From NCBI GenBank assembly GCA_000961695.1, contig LADW01000077.1, positions 1 to 64,000 on the forward strand: a stretch of 64,000 bases of DNA, written 5' to 3'. The notes beneath the pieces are model-generated. The model did no database searches and had not been told where the DNA came from. It worked only from the letters and a program-made list of their open reading frames with translations. A program made the position numbers and the translations under genes. The first letter of the stretch is position 1, and every line of letters begins with the position of its first letter. The DNA is from Hyphomonadaceae bacterium BRH_c29. GTDB taxonomy: Bacteria > Pseudomonadota > Alphaproteobacteria > Caulobacterales > Hyphomonadaceae. Of the stretch, positions 27,166 through 38,427 are shown one piece after another.

Positions 27166-27280
27166 TCTCGCGGGTTGGCGCCAGGAACCGGATTACTGCA
27201 GACAGTCCAGACTTTATACCGGACATCACCTTGCCCCGCCCCCCGACTCTGCTATGAGGCAGCCGTTTGCTTGCTAGGAG

Positions 27281-30200
27281 TTGGGGCACATGCCGAAGCG
27301 CACAGATATCAGCTCCATTCTCGTTATTGGCGCCGGTCCGATCATCATCGGCCAGGCCTGCGAGTTTGACTATTCCGGCGTTCAGGCGATCAAGGCGCTG
27401 AAGGACGAGGGCTACCGGGTTATTCTGGTAAACTCGAACCCCGCGACGATCATGACCGACCCAGGCCTGGCCGACGCGACCTATATCGAGCCAATCACAC
27501 CGGAAATCGTCGAAAAGATCATCGAGGCTGAAAAGCCGGATGCCCTGCTGCCAACGATGGGCGGTCAGACCGCGCTGAACTGTGCGCTGGACCTTCACTA
27601 TGCCGGCATCCTGAAGAAGCATGGCGTCGAACTGATCGGCGCAAAAGCAGAAGCCATCGAGATGGCCGAAGACCGGGCGCTTTTCCGCGAAGCCATGGAC
27701 CGGATCGGCCTTGAGAACCCGCGCGCGACCATCATCTCGTCTCCCAAGCTCGCAAACGGCAAGTATGACCGCATTACGGGCCTCAAGCAGGCCATGGACG
27801 CGATTGAGACAGTCGGCCTGCCTGCCATCATCCGCCCGGCTTACACGCTCGGTGGCACCGGTGGTGGCGTCGCCTATAATGTCGAGGAATATGAAGAGAT
27901 CTGCCGCTCAGGCCTCGCGGCCTCGCCGAATGCCCAGATCCTCGTCGATGAAAGCCTGCTCGGCTGGAAAGAATACGAGATGGAAGTCGTCCGCGACACG
28001 GCGGACAATTGCATCATCATCTGCTCCATCGAGAACATTGACCCGATGGGTGTCCACACAGGCGACTCGATCACGGTCGCCCCTGCCCTGACGCTGACCG
28101 ACAAGGAATACCAGGTCATGCGCAACGCCTCGATTGCGGTGCTGCGCGAGATCGGCGTTGAGACAGGCGGATCGAACGTGCAGTTCGCTGTGAACCCGGC
28201 CGATGGCCGTCTTGTCGTCATCGAGATGAACCCGCGCGTGTCGCGCTCCTCGGCACTGGCGTCCAAGGCGACCGGCTTCCCGATTGCCAAGGTCGCTGCC
28301 AAGCTGGCCGTCGGCTACACGCTGGACGAGCTGGACAATGACATCACGGGCGTCACCCCGGCATCGTTCGAACCGACCATCGACTATGTGGTCACCAAGA
28401 TCCCGCGTTTTGCTTTCGAGAAATACAAAGGCAGCGAACCGGTTCTGACCACAGCCATGAAGTCTGTCGGCGAAGCCATGGCCATTGGCCGGAACTTCAA
28501 GGAAAGCCTGCAGAAGGCACTGAACTCCCTCGAGACAGGCCTGTCCGGCCTCAATGACCTGCCTTTCGAAGACGAAACCAAGCTGCGCGCGGCCCTCGCG
28601 ATCCAGTCGCCGGACCGGCTCCGCGTCGTGGCGCAGGCGTTCCGTATGGGGCTCAGCGTCGATGACGTGTACGCGATCACGTCTATCGACAAATGGTTCC
28701 TGCGCCAGATCGAAGAGCTGATGGCAACCGAAGCCCGGGTCCTCGAAGAAGGCCTGCCGGAAGATGCTTTCTCGATGACCGAACTCAAGGCGATGGGCTT
28801 CTCCGACAAGCGCCTTGGCGAGCTGACCGGCCAGACCGAAGACGCCGTCCGCGCCCTGCGCAATGCCCTGGACGTGCATCCGGTCTACAAGCGCATCGAC
28901 ACATGCGCCGCCGAGTTTGCGGCCAAGACGCCCTACCTCTATTCCACCTACGAACACCCGCTGTTCGGTCAGGACAAGCCGGAATGCGAATCGCTGCCGA
29001 CGGCGCGCGAGAAAGTCGTCATTCTGGGCGGCGGCCCGAACCGGATCGGTCAGGGCATCGAATTCGACTATTGCTGCTGCCATGCCGCGTTTGCCATGGA
29101 AGACCTCGGCATCGAGTCGATCATGGTCAACTGCAACCCGGAAACAGTGTCTACGGACTATGACACGTCCGACCGCCTCTACTTCGAACCGCTGACCGAC
29201 GAGCATGTGCTGGAAATCATCCGCAAGGAAAGCGGCACAGGTCATTTGCGCGGCGTGATCGTCCAGTTCGGTGGTCAGACACCGCTGAAGCTTGCCGGCC
29301 CGTTGCACAAGCAGAATATCCCCATTCTCGGCACCAGCCCGGCCTCCATTGATCTTGCCGAAGACCGTGCCCAGTTTGCCGCGCTCCTCGACGAGCTCGG
29401 CATCCAGCAGGCCCCTTCGCGGACGGCCCGCAGCGTGGACGAGGCGCAGGTAAAGGCGAATGAGATCGGCTACCCCGTCATGCTTCGCCCAAGCTTCGTG
29501 CTGGGTGGCCGCGCCATGGAAATCGCACGCGATGACGAAGACCTGCGCAAGTTCGCTGCTGAGGCGCTGCTGGTGTCCGGCGATGCCTCCCTCTTCATTG
29601 ACCGCTACCTTTCGGACGCGACCGAAGTGGACGTCGACGCGATTTGCGACGGCGAGAATGTGCACGTTGCTGGCATCATGGAACATATCGAGGAGGCCGG
29701 TGTGCACTCGGGCGACTCCGCCTGTTCCCTGCCACCGTTTACCTTGTCCCCTGCCATGCAGGGCCGCCTGGCTGAACAGACCATTGCCCTGGCCCGCGCC
29801 CTGAAAGTTCGGGGCCTGATCAACATTCAGTTCGCCGTGAAGGACAACGAGATCTATGTGCTGGAAGCCAATCCGCGCGCCAGCCGCACGATCCCCTTCG
29901 TCGCGAAGGCCGTCGGCGCGCCCATCGCCAGCATTGCGGCCAAGGTCATGGCCGGAGAGAAACTCACAGATTTTGATCTGACCCACGCCAATCCGCGCCG
30001 GATCGCCGTCAAGGAAGCCGTGTTCCCCTTCGCCCGCTTCCCGGGCGTGGATCCACAGCTCGGCCCGGAGATGCGTTCAACCGGCGAAGTCATGGGCTGG
30101 GACGATGATTTCGGCACAGCCTTCCTCAAGAGCCAGATGGGCTGCGGCGTGATTCTCCCGTCTGAGGGCGCCGTGTTCATCTCGGTGAAGGATTCGGACA

Positions 30201-30553
30201 AAAAGGGCCTCGTCGAGGCGGCCCGCGACCTTGTGAAGCTGGGATTCACACTGGTCGCGACCTCCGGCACGGCGGCCTATCTGGAGGGCGAAGGCCTGCC
30301 AGTCCGCCGCGTGAACAAGGTCAATGAGGGGCAGCCCCACATCGTGGACGCCATGATCAATGGTGACATCCAGCTGGTCTTCAACACGACCGAAGGTGCA
30401 ACATCTATTGAAGATAGCGCCTCGATCCGCCGGACGGCCGTGTCCCGCAAGATTCCGTATTATACGACACTTGCCGCCTCCATCGCATCGGTTCGTGCCA
30501 TCACCAGCATGCTGTCGCGGGAAATCTCCGTCCGCGCCTTGCAATCGGTGTGA
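27281..30553 (+). CDS. carB: Carbamoyl-phosphate synthase large subunit (starts likely at MPKRTDI, 27290)
   Basis: [58 protein letters not shown]; 1090 aa. Confidence 0.98.
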   Translation: MGHMPKRTDISSILVIGAGPIIIGQACEFDYSGVQAIKALKDEGYRVILVNSNPATIMTDPGLADATYIEPITPEIVEKIIEAEKPDALLPTMGGQTALNCALDLHYAGILKKHGVELIGAKAEAIEMAEDRALFREAMDRIGLENPRATIISSPKLANGKYDRITGLKQAMDAIETVGLPAIIRPAYTLGGTGGGVAYNVEEYEEICRSGLAASPNAQILVDESLLGWKEYEMEVVRDTADNCIIICSIENIDPMGVHTGDSITVAPALTLTDKEYQVMRNASIAVLREIGVETGGSNVQFAVNPADGRLVVIEMNPRVSRSSALASKATGFPIAKVAAKLAVGYTLDELDNDITGVTPASFEPTIDYVVTKIPRFAFEKYKGSEPVLTTAMKSVGEAMAIGRNFKESLQKALNSLETGLSGLNDLPFEDETKLRAALAIQSPDRLRVVAQAFRMGLSVDDVYAITSIDKWFLRQIEELMATEARVLEEGLPEDAFSMTELKAMGFSDKRLGELTGQTEDAVRALRNALDVHPVYKRIDTCAAEFAAKTPYLYSTYEHPLFGQDKPECESLPTAREKVVILGGGPNRIGQGIEFDYCCCHAAFAMEDLGIESIMVNCNPETVSTDYDTSDRLYFEPLTDEHVLEIIRKESGTGHLRGVIVQFGGQTPLKLAGPLHKQNIPILGTSPASIDLAEDRAQFAALLDELGIQQAPSRTARSVDEAQVKANEIGYPVMLRPSFVLGGRAMEIARDDEDLRKFAAEALLVSGDASLFIDRYLSDATEVDVDAICDGENVHVAGIMEHIEEAGVHSGDSACSLPPFTLSPAMQGRLAEQTIALARALKVRGLINIQFAVKDNEIYVLEANPRASRTIPFVAKAVGAPIASIAAKVMAGEKLTDFDLTHANPRRIAVKEAVFPFARFPGVDPQLGPEMRSTGEVMGWDDDFGTAFLKSQMGCGVILPSEGAVFISVKDSDKKGLVEAARDLVKLGFTLVATSGTAAYLEGEGLPVRRVNKVNEGQPHIVDAMINGDIQLVFNTTEGATSIEDSASIRRTAVSRKIPYYTTLAASIASVRAITSMLSREISVRALQSV

Positions 30554-30619
30554 CACCGCCCCACTTGACGTCATTCGTATTTCCGACAACGATTTTCGCC
30601 CAATTGCAGAGGTGACCAA

Positions 30620-31093
30620 ATGGAACGCATTCCCATGACCGAAGAAGGCCATGCCGCGCTTCAAGCAGAACTGAAAAACCTCAAATCGGTTGAGCGCCCG
30701 ATCATCATCGCGGCGATCTCCGAAGCGCGTGCGCATGGCGATCTCTCGGAAAACGCCGAATACCACGCCGCAAAGGAAAAGCAGAGCTTCATCGAAGGCC
30801 GCATCGCCGAACTGGACGACAAGCTGGCCCGCGCGGACATCATTGACGTATCGAAACTGGGCGGCAGCAAAGTGCGCTTCGGGGCCACAGTCACCGTGAT
30901 CGACGTCGATTCCGAGGAACAGTCCTCTTACAAGATCGTCGGCGAAGACGAAGCCAACGTGAGAGACGGCAAGATTTCGATTTCCTCGCCCATCGCCCGC
31001 GCCCTGATCGGCAAAGAAGAAGGCGACGAGGCTGAAGTAGCCGCCCCCTCCGGGGCCCGCGCTTACGAAATCGTCAAGGTCGAGTACCGGTAA
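30620..31093 (+). CDS. greA: Transcription elongation factor GreA
   Basis: [62 protein letters not shown]. Confidence 0.98.
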   Translation: MERIPMTEEGHAALQAELKNLKSVERPIIIAAISEARAHGDLSENAEYHAAKEKQSFIEGRIAELDDKLARADIIDVSKLGGSKVRFGATVTVIDVDSEEQSSYKIVGEDEANVRDGKISISSPIARALIGKEEGDEAEVAAPSGARAYEIVKVEYR

Positions 31094-32170
31094 ATGTCGG
31101 ATCCGGGATCGCTCGGACCCTCAGTCTGGGCGGTCTCCGACGGCCGCGCAGGCAACGCCGCGCAAGTGCGTGCGATTGCTCATGCGCTGGGTGATATGGG
31201 CCGCTGGATGCAGATCGGTCACATTCCGGGTCAGGCCCACATGGCCGAACCGATGGTCCTGACACCGCGTATGCCGTGGACCTGTCTGCCGGCCGACAAA
31301 TGGCCCGCGCCACTCTCCTCCCTGCCCGCGAGCCAGCGCGACCTTCTGAAAGCTCCCTGGCCAACCGTCTGGATCGCCGCAGGACGCAGATCAGCTGCCT
31401 TCACAAAGTCTGTCCGCGAATGGTCTGGCGGGCGCACACTGACCGTCCAGATCCTAGATCCGCATATTCCGCCGGAGAACTTTGACCTGCTGGTCACACC
31501 TGTGCATGACGACGTGAGCGGACCGAACGTCATTCAGACGATTGGCTCACCGTCATATTTCTCCCCGAACGCCATCGAGGATGCCGCGCAGGCCTTCGCA
31601 GATCTGGCGGACGAACGGGGCAAGAGCGCCATTGTCATCCTGGGCGGAGACAGCAAAGCCTACACATTCACCGACGCAGCCGCGATCCGGCTGGAGAGCC
31701 AACTGCGCGCGTTGGCGGGCCAGGGCTGGCGCCTGCGCATCACTACGTCCCGCCGGACACCCGATGCGGCACGCGCCCGTTTTCGCCGAATGGCTGACGA
31801 GATTGGCGCCAAATTCTGGTCCGGTACGGAAGATGGCCCCAACCCCTATATCGCCTGGCTCACCTTTTCTGATGTCGCCATCGTTACGGAAGACAGCGCC
31901 AATATGTTGTCCGATGCCGCCTGGCACGGCCTGCCGGTCCACATCGCGAAGCTGGAGGGACGGGCGGAAAAATTCAACAAGCTGCACGACAGCCTCTTCA
32001 AGCATGGCGCAGCGCGCTGGTTTGGCGGCACATTGGAAACCTGGGCCTACCCGCCTCTGCGAGAGGCCGACCGGGTTGCCGATGCGATTGTTGCCAAGCT
32101 GCTGGAACGCTATCCGCAGCCGGATATGAGCGGATCCGGCAAAGTCGCCGCGCCCGACTGGCTGAGCTGA
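31094..32170 (+). CDS. Mitochondrial fission ELM1-like family protein
   Basis: SVWAVSDGRAGNAAQVRAIAHALG...LLVTPVHDDVSGPNVIQTIGS...ITTSRRTPDAARARF...IAWLTFSDVAIVTEDSANMLSDAA. Confidence 0.9.
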   Translation: MSDPGSLGPSVWAVSDGRAGNAAQVRAIAHALGDMGRWMQIGHIPGQAHMAEPMVLTPRMPWTCLPADKWPAPLSSLPASQRDLLKAPWPTVWIAAGRRSAAFTKSVREWSGGRTLTVQILDPHIPPENFDLLVTPVHDDVSGPNVIQTIGSPSYFSPNAIEDAAQAFADLADERGKSAIVILGGDSKAYTFTDAAAIRLESQLRALAGQGWRLRITTSRRTPDAARARFRRMADEIGAKFWSGTEDGPNPYIAWLTFSDVAIVTEDSANMLSDAAWHGLPVHIAKLEGRAEKFNKLHDSLFKHGAARWFGGTLETWAYPPLREADRVADAIVAKLLERYPQPDMSGSGKVAAPDWLS

Positions 32171-32245
32171 CCTCCTTCCGCTCCGATCCGGCTTGCATTT
32201 TCGGAACGCTTGGGCCCTTATGATCCCGCCTCATTGGGAAGACGG

Positions 32246-32977
32246 ATGGCACGGGACACTGAACCGCTTCGAAGATATTTCCGGGAATGCCGGGACGCCA
32301 ATACGGGCGACGGCCTGACTTCTGCGGCGATCTCCTATTACGGAACAACAACTGTCGCGATGGGGAGCTATATGCACTCTCCACCCGTCGGTGCGGATGA
32401 CTTTGACGGGCAAATCAGGGTCGGTGAGTTCGGCTACCCGCCGGCATGGCGGGAGACCTACCTCAGGGATCGCCTGCACCTGATTGACCCGCTGGCGCGG
32501 CGCGCAGCGAAGCTGGCCCGCCCGCTTTTCTGGAGCGAATCGCGCAGCCTGCCGGATCTGACGCCGGAGGAGCGCAGGTATCTGGACCGTGTCTCCGCAG
32601 AGAAACTTGGCGAAGGTCTTGGCATTCCCGTGTTCGGACCAGCGGGCCGCAATGGCTATGTTGCACTTGGCTTTGGATCGCCCGAACGCCCTGAAGCAGA
32701 TGAAATTCTTGAGCTGCAGGCTGCCGCTCAAATGGGACATCTTGCCTATTGCCGGCTGCTCCTGAAAGGGCTCCCCAGAGGGGTCAGACTGTCGGCCCGC
32801 GAGAGAGAAATTCTCCGTTGGGTCGCCCGCGGGCGAACGAATAACCAGATCGCAGATGTGCTGTCTCTCTCCCGGAATACGGTGGAGACCTATATCCGGC
32901 GCTGTTTCGAAAAACTGGACGTAAACGACAGGGTTTCCGCAGCCTTACGCGGTATTGCGCTGGGCATGATCGACTGA
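32246..32977 (+). CDS. LuxR-family regulator with autoinducer-binding-like domain
   Basis: N-terminal YPPAWRETYLRDRLHLIDPLARRAAKLARPLFWSE; C-terminal LSAREREILRWVARGRTNNQIADVLSLSRNTVETYIRRCFEKLDVNDRVSAAL. Confidence 0.92.
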   Translation: MARDTEPLRRYFRECRDANTGDGLTSAAISYYGTTTVAMGSYMHSPPVGADDFDGQIRVGEFGYPPAWRETYLRDRLHLIDPLARRAAKLARPLFWSESRSLPDLTPEERRYLDRVSAEKLGEGLGIPVFGPAGRNGYVALGFGSPERPEADEILELQAAAQMGHLAYCRLLLKGLPRGVRLSAREREILRWVARGRTNNQIADVLSLSRNTVETYIRRCFEKLDVNDRVSAALRGIALGMID

Positions 32978-32984
32978 TGTCAGA

Positions 32985-34169
32985 TCACGCCGCAACCACG
33001 CGCTCATCGGCCGGGATTGCCTTCAGGATGAAGCCTCCCCCGAGGATGCGCGTGCTGCCTTCCGGATCGTACAGCACAGCTGCCTGACCGCGCGCGACGC
33101 CTTCTTCCGGTTCATCGAACCAGATCACGGGCACATCGCCATTCCAACCCAGACGACCTGGCACAGGTGGACGGGTCGACCGCACACGGACGAGCACAGG
33201 CGCGCCGGCATGGGCGGCTTCTTCCAGACTGCCCTGCCCCAACCAGTTGAGCTCTTCCAGCATAAGACCAGACGTCATCAGCGCTTCGCGCGGCCCGACA
33301 ATGACCCGGCGCGCCGGCGCGTCGATCTTGACCACGAACAACGGATCACCAGTCGCAACGCCAAGTCCACGGCGCTGACCGATCGTGTAGTGGATTACAC
33401 CTTCATGCTGGCCCAGTACCCGGCCATCCAGGTGCACGATATCACCGCCGCGCCCTGAACCGGGGCGAAGCTTTTCCACAACCTTCGCGTAGGACCCTTC
33501 CGGCACGAAGCAGATGTCCTGGCTGTCCGGCTTCGACGCGACCGGCAGGTTGAACCTGTCAGCCAGCTTGCGCACTTCCGTCTTGGGAAGGCCGCCCAGC
33601 GGGAAGCGCAGGAAATCCAGCTGCTCGCGCGTGGTCGCGAACAGGAAGTAGGACTGGTCACGCGACGCGTCGGCGGCCCGGTGCAGTTCCGGCCCATCCT
33701 CACCATCCGTACGGCGAATATAGTGGCCCGTGGCCAGACAGTCGGCGCCGAGGTCTTTGGCGGTTTTCAGAAGGTCTGAAAACTTGACCGTCTGATTGCA
33801 GCGAATGCACGGGATCGGCGTCGAGCCGGCCAGGTAAGCGTCGGCAAAGTCTTCCATCACCTGCTCGCGAAAGCGAGACTCGTAATCGAGCACATAGTGC
33901 GGAATACCGATCTGGTCGGACACGTTGCGCGCGTCGTGAATGTCCTGTCCGGCACAGCAGGCGCCCTTTTTCTCGATGGCGGCGCCATGATCATAGAGCT
34001 GCAGCGTGATGCCGATGACATCATAGCCTTCGGCCTTCAGCATCGCGGCGACCACGGAAGAGTCCACCCCGCCCGACATGGCGGCGACTACGCGCGTGTC
34101 TGCCGGCGCTTTCGCGAATCCAAGGGAATTGACGCCGCCTGTCCAGGCAGCCGTGTTCGTATCAGTCAT
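32985..34169 (-). CDS. mnmA: tRNA 2-thiouridine(34) synthase MnmA
   Basis: [66 protein letters not shown]. Confidence 0.97.
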   Translation of the reverse strand: MTDTNTAAWTGGVNSLGFAKAPADTRVVAAMSGGVDSSVVAAMLKAEGYDVIGITLQLYDHGAAIEKKGACCAGQDIHDARNVSDQIGIPHYVLDYESRFREQVMEDFADAYLAGSTPIPCIRCNQTVKFSDLLKTAKDLGADCLATGHYIRRTDGEDGPELHRAADASRDQSYFLFATTREQLDFLRFPLGGLPKTEVRKLADRFNLPVASKPDSQDICFVPEGSYAKVVEKLRPGSGRGGDIVHLDGRVLGQHEGVIHYTIGQRRGLGVATGDPLFVVKIDAPARRVIVGPREALMTSGLMLEELNWLGQGSLEEAAHAGAPVLVRVRSTRPPVPGRLGWNGDVPVIWFDEPEEGVARGQAAVLYDPEGSTRILGGGFILKAIPADERVVAA

Positions 34170-34354
34170 CTCTCACTCCCACCGGGTTCAAGGCCCGGAG
34201 CAGCCAATGTTGAGGCGCGCATATAGCGGGAACACGCCGGGATTGCGAGGGGCAGAAAGAAGAAGGGGTGGCGCGCGAAAGATGCTTGTTGACAGGAAAC
34301 TCTGAATATTATTGATATTCGATTATCTTTTATTGATTTTCGGAACATTTGGCT

Positions 34355-35395
34355 ATGAAACAGCTGCTTCCCCTCTCGACAGTTCTGCTCCTGATGCCGC
34401 TGCAGGTCGCGTGCGTGCACACTGAGGCACCCCCTCCTGCCGCCGCCATTGAAGCCTCCGCAACTGTGCCTGTCTCGCCCTATGCCGAAGCGGCGACAGC
34501 CATCAATGCCACCATGCGCGCCAACCATTATTCACCGGCCGAACTTGACGGCCCAGCCTATGCCGCCATGGAAGCCGGAGTCATTGCGCTCGCGAATTCT
34601 GCCACCAGCGATGAGGACTTCCTCTCAGGCTTCAAGGATCTCTGGAAAGACGGCCCGTTTTCCCATGTGCTCCTGAACAAGTCCAAGCACAGCGCCAGCG
34701 AGACCGCAGCCTATCTGGACACGCTCCGGGTTGGCGAAGGCGCAAAGCTGTCATGGCAGGGAGATGCGGCGACCCTCACCGTCAACACGATGGTCGGGCT
34801 CGATACGATCGAGCAGATCGATGCGGCCTATGACGAGATCGCCGCGCACGGCGCCTCGCGCCTTGTGATCGACCTGCGCAAGAATCCCGGTGGCGCCTTT
34901 GCGGTTTTGCCTCTGGTGGAGCACGTCCTGTCCGAGCCACTGGATGCCGGCGGCTTTGTAGCCCAGCGCTGGAACGCAGAGCACAACACGCCGCCGACAT
35001 TGGCCGACCTCGAACAAGTCACACCATGGACGGGATGGTCGATCCGCAGCTTCTGGACCGATGTAACGAGCGCGCCGTTGACGCGGATCCGGTTCGAACC
35101 ACGCCCGAACGCCTATCAGGGCCCCGTCTTTGTGCTGATCAGCCACGAGACCGCCAGCGCAGCGGAGCTGGCCGCCGACGCTCTCAAGTCTTCAGGACGC
35201 GCCGTCCTGATTGGGGAGACGACAGCAGGCGAAATGTTGTCACAGAAAATGTTCGACATCCCAGGCGGGTATCAGCTGTACCTGCCAATCGCAGACTATT
35301 ACTCGGTCAAAAACGGGCGGATTGAAGGGCATGGTGTCACGCCTGACATTATCTGCGATCCGGACCTGGCTTTGGAAAAAGCTCTGGAAATGTAG
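34355..35395 (+). CDS. S41-family (tail-specific/C-terminal processing) peptidase, lipoprotein
   Basis: MKQLLPLSTVLLLMPLQVACVHT; RLVIDLRKNPGGAFAVLPLVEHVL; VLISHETASAAELAADALKSSGRAVLIGETTAGE. Confidence 0.88.
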   Translation: MKQLLPLSTVLLLMPLQVACVHTEAPPPAAAIEASATVPVSPYAEAATAINATMRANHYSPAELDGPAYAAMEAGVIALANSATSDEDFLSGFKDLWKDGPFSHVLLNKSKHSASETAAYLDTLRVGEGAKLSWQGDAATLTVNTMVGLDTIEQIDAAYDEIAAHGASRLVIDLRKNPGGAFAVLPLVEHVLSEPLDAGGFVAQRWNAEHNTPPTLADLEQVTPWTGWSIRSFWTDVTSAPLTRIRFEPRPNAYQGPVFVLISHETASAAELAADALKSSGRAVLIGETTAGEMLSQKMFDIPGGYQLYLPIADYYSVKNGRIEGHGVTPDIICDPDLALEKALEM

Positions 35396-35401
35396 CTGCC
35401 G

Positions 35402-36250
35402 TCAGGCGACGGACGTTGCCACGGGCTTCCGGTTGGGATCTGCCGCGCCCCAGGCACCGCGGAAATCGCGGGAAGGTTCCAGCTGGTTGGTCAGGCCGAT
35501 CAGGCTCTCTCCCTGCCCCAGAAGGATCAGGCCACCCGGCATAAGCTGGGCGGCAAGCGAGTCCGCCACGCGGCTGCGGGCCGCACGGTCCATGCCGGAC
35601 AGGACGTTCCGGCACAGAATGACGTCGAACTTTCCAAGTCCGCCAGCACTTTCCAGCAGATTATGCTGGCGGAAGCTGACCCGGCTGCGCAGGACTTCAG
35701 AGATTTCCCACTGACCGCTGTCGGTGCGCGTGAAATGCTTCATCAGACGATGGATCGAGAGGCCCTTCTGCACTTCATAATGGCCATAACGGCCCGTACG
35801 AGCGCGCTCGATGGCCGCTTTGCAGAGGTCTGTGGACAGGATCTCGATTTTCGCGCCGCGCAACGCTGGCGGCATGTCGTCTTCCAGCATCATGGCCAGG
35901 GAATAGGCTTCCTGGCCGGTTGAGCCACCTGCGATCCAGACTTTCAGCCGGCCGGTATTGCCAGCCTTCAGGCGAACAGGAAGGATATCCTCGGCGAGGC
36001 GTTGCAAGGTCTCGCGCTCACGAAAGAACCAGGTGTCCTTGGAAACGAGCGCCGCAGCGCATTCAGCCGCGAACACCGGATTGGCCCGCGATTTCAGACA
36101 ATGAACAAGGTCTTCGAGCGAACCGAAGCCTTCGCGGCGCGCGATCGGCGCCAGCCGTGCCTCGATCAGGTAGGACTTGGATCGCGGAATGGCCTGTCCG
36201 GACCCTTTCAGGGCCAGATCTGCCAGTTCGTTGAACACCCCATCCTGCAT
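35402..36250 (-). CDS. cheR: CheR-type protein-glutamate methyltransferase
   Basis: KDTWFFRERETLQRLAEDILP...LKVWIAGGSTGQEAYSLAMMLED...FDVILCRNVL. Confidence 0.92.
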   Translation of the reverse strand: MQDGVFNELADLALKGSGQAIPRSKSYLIEARLAPIARREGFGSLEDLVHCLKSRANPVFAAECAAALVSKDTWFFRERETLQRLAEDILPVRLKAGNTGRLKVWIAGGSTGQEAYSLAMMLEDDMPPALRGAKIEILSTDLCKAAIERARTGRYGHYEVQKGLSIHRLMKHFTRTDSGQWEISEVLRSRVSFRQHNLLESAGGLGKFDVILCRNVLSGMDRAARSRVADSLAAQLMPGGLILLGQGESLIGLTNQLEPSRDFRGAWGAADPNRKPVATSVA

Positions 36251-36319
36251 TATTGGCTCCGGTCCCGGACTGATGCTTCTGCAAAAGTTACCGGTACAGC
36301 AAGGTTTATTAAGAAATAC

Positions 36320-36685
36320 TTAGATCAGCCCGACTTCTGCGAACTTGCTTTCGAGAATTTCAGCGTCGAACGGCTTCATAATAAACTCGTCAGCACCGGA
36401 GCGAAGCGCCTCGCTGACATGTTCCGCATCATTCTCTATCGAGCAGAACATGACAACTGGCTTCTTGCCCCCCTCTTCCCGGCGCAAGGCACGCAGAAAG
36501 TCGAGACCGTTCATCACCGGCATGTTCCAGTCGAGCAGCACGGCATCCGGCATCTGCTTGCGGCAATATTCAAGCGCTTCAGCACCGTCCCCGGCCTCAG
36601 CGACGTCAAAACGCATATCTTTGATGATACGAGCCGCGACTTTGCGCACGACGCGCGAGTCATCGACTATCAGGCAGGTTTTCAT
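36320..36685 (-). CDS. Single-domain response regulator (CheY-like)
   Basis: MKTCLIVDDSRVVRKVAARIIKDMRFDVAEAGDGAEALEYCRKQMPDAVLLDWNMPVMNGLDFLRAL...FIMKPF. Confidence 0.95.
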   Translation of the reverse strand: MKTCLIVDDSRVVRKVAARIIKDMRFDVAEAGDGAEALEYCRKQMPDAVLLDWNMPVMNGLDFLRALRREEGGKKPVVMFCSIENDAEHVSEALRSGADEFIMKPFDAEILESKFAEVGLI

Positions 36686-36771
36686 GAACAACTTCCCCAC
36701 TGGAAGGCTAATTCGGGACGCTCGCCGAAGTCTGTTAACAAAACCTTTCAACCCTTCGCTGAGCGGTCAGT

Positions 36772-37419
36772 TCAGCCCTCGGCGGCTACTCCCGTTACCA
36801 TGAAGATCACCTGACCGTCACTTTGCTTGGCCGTCAGCTCGCCGCCCAGGCCATCGCAGATCATCCTGGCGAACAGCGACTGGATGTTCTCAGCCCGCCA
36901 GCCATCGACCGGCTCGGTGCCATTCACAGCGGCCGCGACGTCATCCTTGAGGCGCGCACGGTCACCTTTCGCCGTCAGGGTGATGGTCATACCGCCGACC
37001 TCGCTGCGGATACGGACGGAGACCACACCGCCCCGCGGCAGCGCTTCGGTTGCCATGATGACGAGGTTCATCATCAGGCGGGCATGCGAGAAGCTGAGAT
37101 GATCGGTCTGGATATCCCATTCGATGCTCGGCTTATGGCTCTTGACGAAAGCCTCGGTAATCTTGCGCGCCTCGTGGATGTCGGCCGCCCCGGAACTCAG
37201 CCCGATGGAGCCGAAGGCATAGCGAAGGAACTGGATGCGTGCAGCAGCCTTGTCGGCCCCTTCACGCAGCAAAGCTTCCGCCTGCACTTTCATCTCGGGG
37301 TCACCCGGCTCGTCCATGAGATCGAGCGCATTGGTCACCGAGGACACCGGCGAGACGAGGTCGTGGCAAATACGCGACGCAATGTACGCCGAAAGGCGTG
37401 CAGGATCGATCGATGACAT
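36772..37419 (-). CDS. chpT: ChpT-like histidine phosphotransferase
   Basis: DPARLSAYIASRICHDLVSPVSSVTNALDLMDE (phospho-His region), degenerate HATPase-like C-terminus. Confidence 0.9.
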   Translation of the reverse strand: MSSIDPARLSAYIASRICHDLVSPVSSVTNALDLMDEPGDPEMKVQAEALLREGADKAAARIQFLRYAFGSIGLSSGAADIHEARKITEAFVKSHKPSIEWDIQTDHLSFSHARLMMNLVIMATEALPRGGVVSVRIRSEVGGMTITLTAKGDRARLKDDVAAAVNGTEPVDGWRAENIQSLFARMICDGLGGELTAKQSDGQVIFMVTGVAAEG

Positions 37420-37519
37420 TGTCAGCCCTGTTTAGAATGATTGCAGTGGCGACAGGATTGGGTGCTCCGCCGCTTGTGTCAATCAAGGCTGCATGAAGTT
37501 CCCGTCACAGCAGCAGCGG

Positions 37520-37759
37520 TCAGCCAGCAGGATCATCCGGCCGGTCAATGTCGTCATGCCCCGACCGGGCGGAATAGAAAGTGAGGAAAAACAAGCCGCC
37601 GGACAGGCCGACGGTCAACACCGCCCCGGCGATATAGGCGATCCAGCCGTGGCCACTCAGCTCGGAGGACCCGCCTATCCAGAAATGTGGAGCGACTGCA
37701 ATCACGATCGCAAGGACCGCGACGCACGCGACGATGATGATTATGGCTTTGCGCGACAT
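37520..37759 (-). CDS. Small membrane protein of unknown function
   Basis: 79 aa with two TM stretches (IIIIVACVAVLAIVIAVA; IAYIAGAVLTVGLSGGLFFLTF). Confidence 0.6.
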   Translation of the reverse strand: MSRKAIIIIVACVAVLAIVIAVAPHFWIGGSSELSGHGWIAYIAGAVLTVGLSGGLFFLTFYSARSGHDDIDRPDDPAG

Positions 37760-37797
37760 GGGGGCACCCTAGGGCCGCCCCCACGTCGGGCAAGACA

Positions 37798-38145
37798 CTA
37801 TTTCTTTTTCCAGACGCCGGACTCATCCATGTAGTACTCGCCGGCCTCCAGCTTCTCGATCTGCTTCTCGCCGGTCAGACGCCCGACCTGCGCTGGCGTC
37901 GTGCCGGTTTCGGCGGCGACTTCGGCATATTTGGCGGCGCGGCGATTGTTGATCTCGTTGACCTTGCGGACAACCGAGGGATCCGCAGCGCTGACCACAC
38001 CCAGCAGACCGTCGATGGTTTCACCCACCTGGCCAGCTTCAATAGCAGCATCGATGACGGGGTCGCCGGCAAACGCTGCCGGTGCGGCCGCGAAGGCAGC
38101 AAAGGCGAATACGGAAGCGGCAGCAAAAGTGCGAAGGGATGTCAT
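37798..38145 (-). CDS. ydbL: YdbL-family periplasmic protein
   Basis: Signal peptide; VNEINNRRAAKYAEVAAETGTTPAQVGRLTGEKQIEKLEAGEYYMDESGVWKKK. Confidence 0.88.
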   Translation of the reverse strand: MTSLRTFAAASVFAFAAFAAAPAAFAGDPVIDAAIEAGQVGETIDGLLGVVSAADPSVVRKVNEINNRRAAKYAEVAAETGTTPAQVGRLTGEKQIEKLEAGEYYMDESGVWKKK

Positions 38146-38164
38146 GATATGTCTCCTCTCTTCG

Positions 38165-38350
38165 CTAGAACAGGTCCGGGTTGTCAGCGATCAGGTCCTC
38201 GACTTGCTTGTCGAGGATGATGCGAACTTCCTGGGTGATGTTGAGATCGATCTTGATCGGCTTGTCCGAGGGTTCGATCCTGATCGTATGCGTGCAAGCG
38301 GCCAGGATAGCAAATCCGGCGCCTGCCATAAGGGTCGTTCGTAGGGTCAT
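38165..38350 (-). CDS. ynbE: YnbE-family lipoprotein
   Basis: AGAGFAILAACTHTIRIEPSDKPIKIDLNITQEVRIILDKQVEDLIADNPDLF. Confidence 0.9.
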   Translation of the reverse strand: MTLRTTLMAGAGFAILAACTHTIRIEPSDKPIKIDLNITQEVRIILDKQVEDLIADNPDLF

Positions 38351-38427
38351 GGGCTTTACGGCCTCCTTGAGTCTGGCGCCAGCATGGCATGGCGCGGCTT
38401 AACGTCAATCAAGGACATGGTTGTCCC

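Noticed and set aside
27908-29986. 692-aa minus-strand ORF inside carB
   Set aside because: Antisense shadow of a highly conserved gene; composition typical of reverse-frame translation.
36736-36752. CtrA box in TTAACAAAACCTTTC upstream of the response regulator
   Set aside because: Second half-site TTTC matches poorly.
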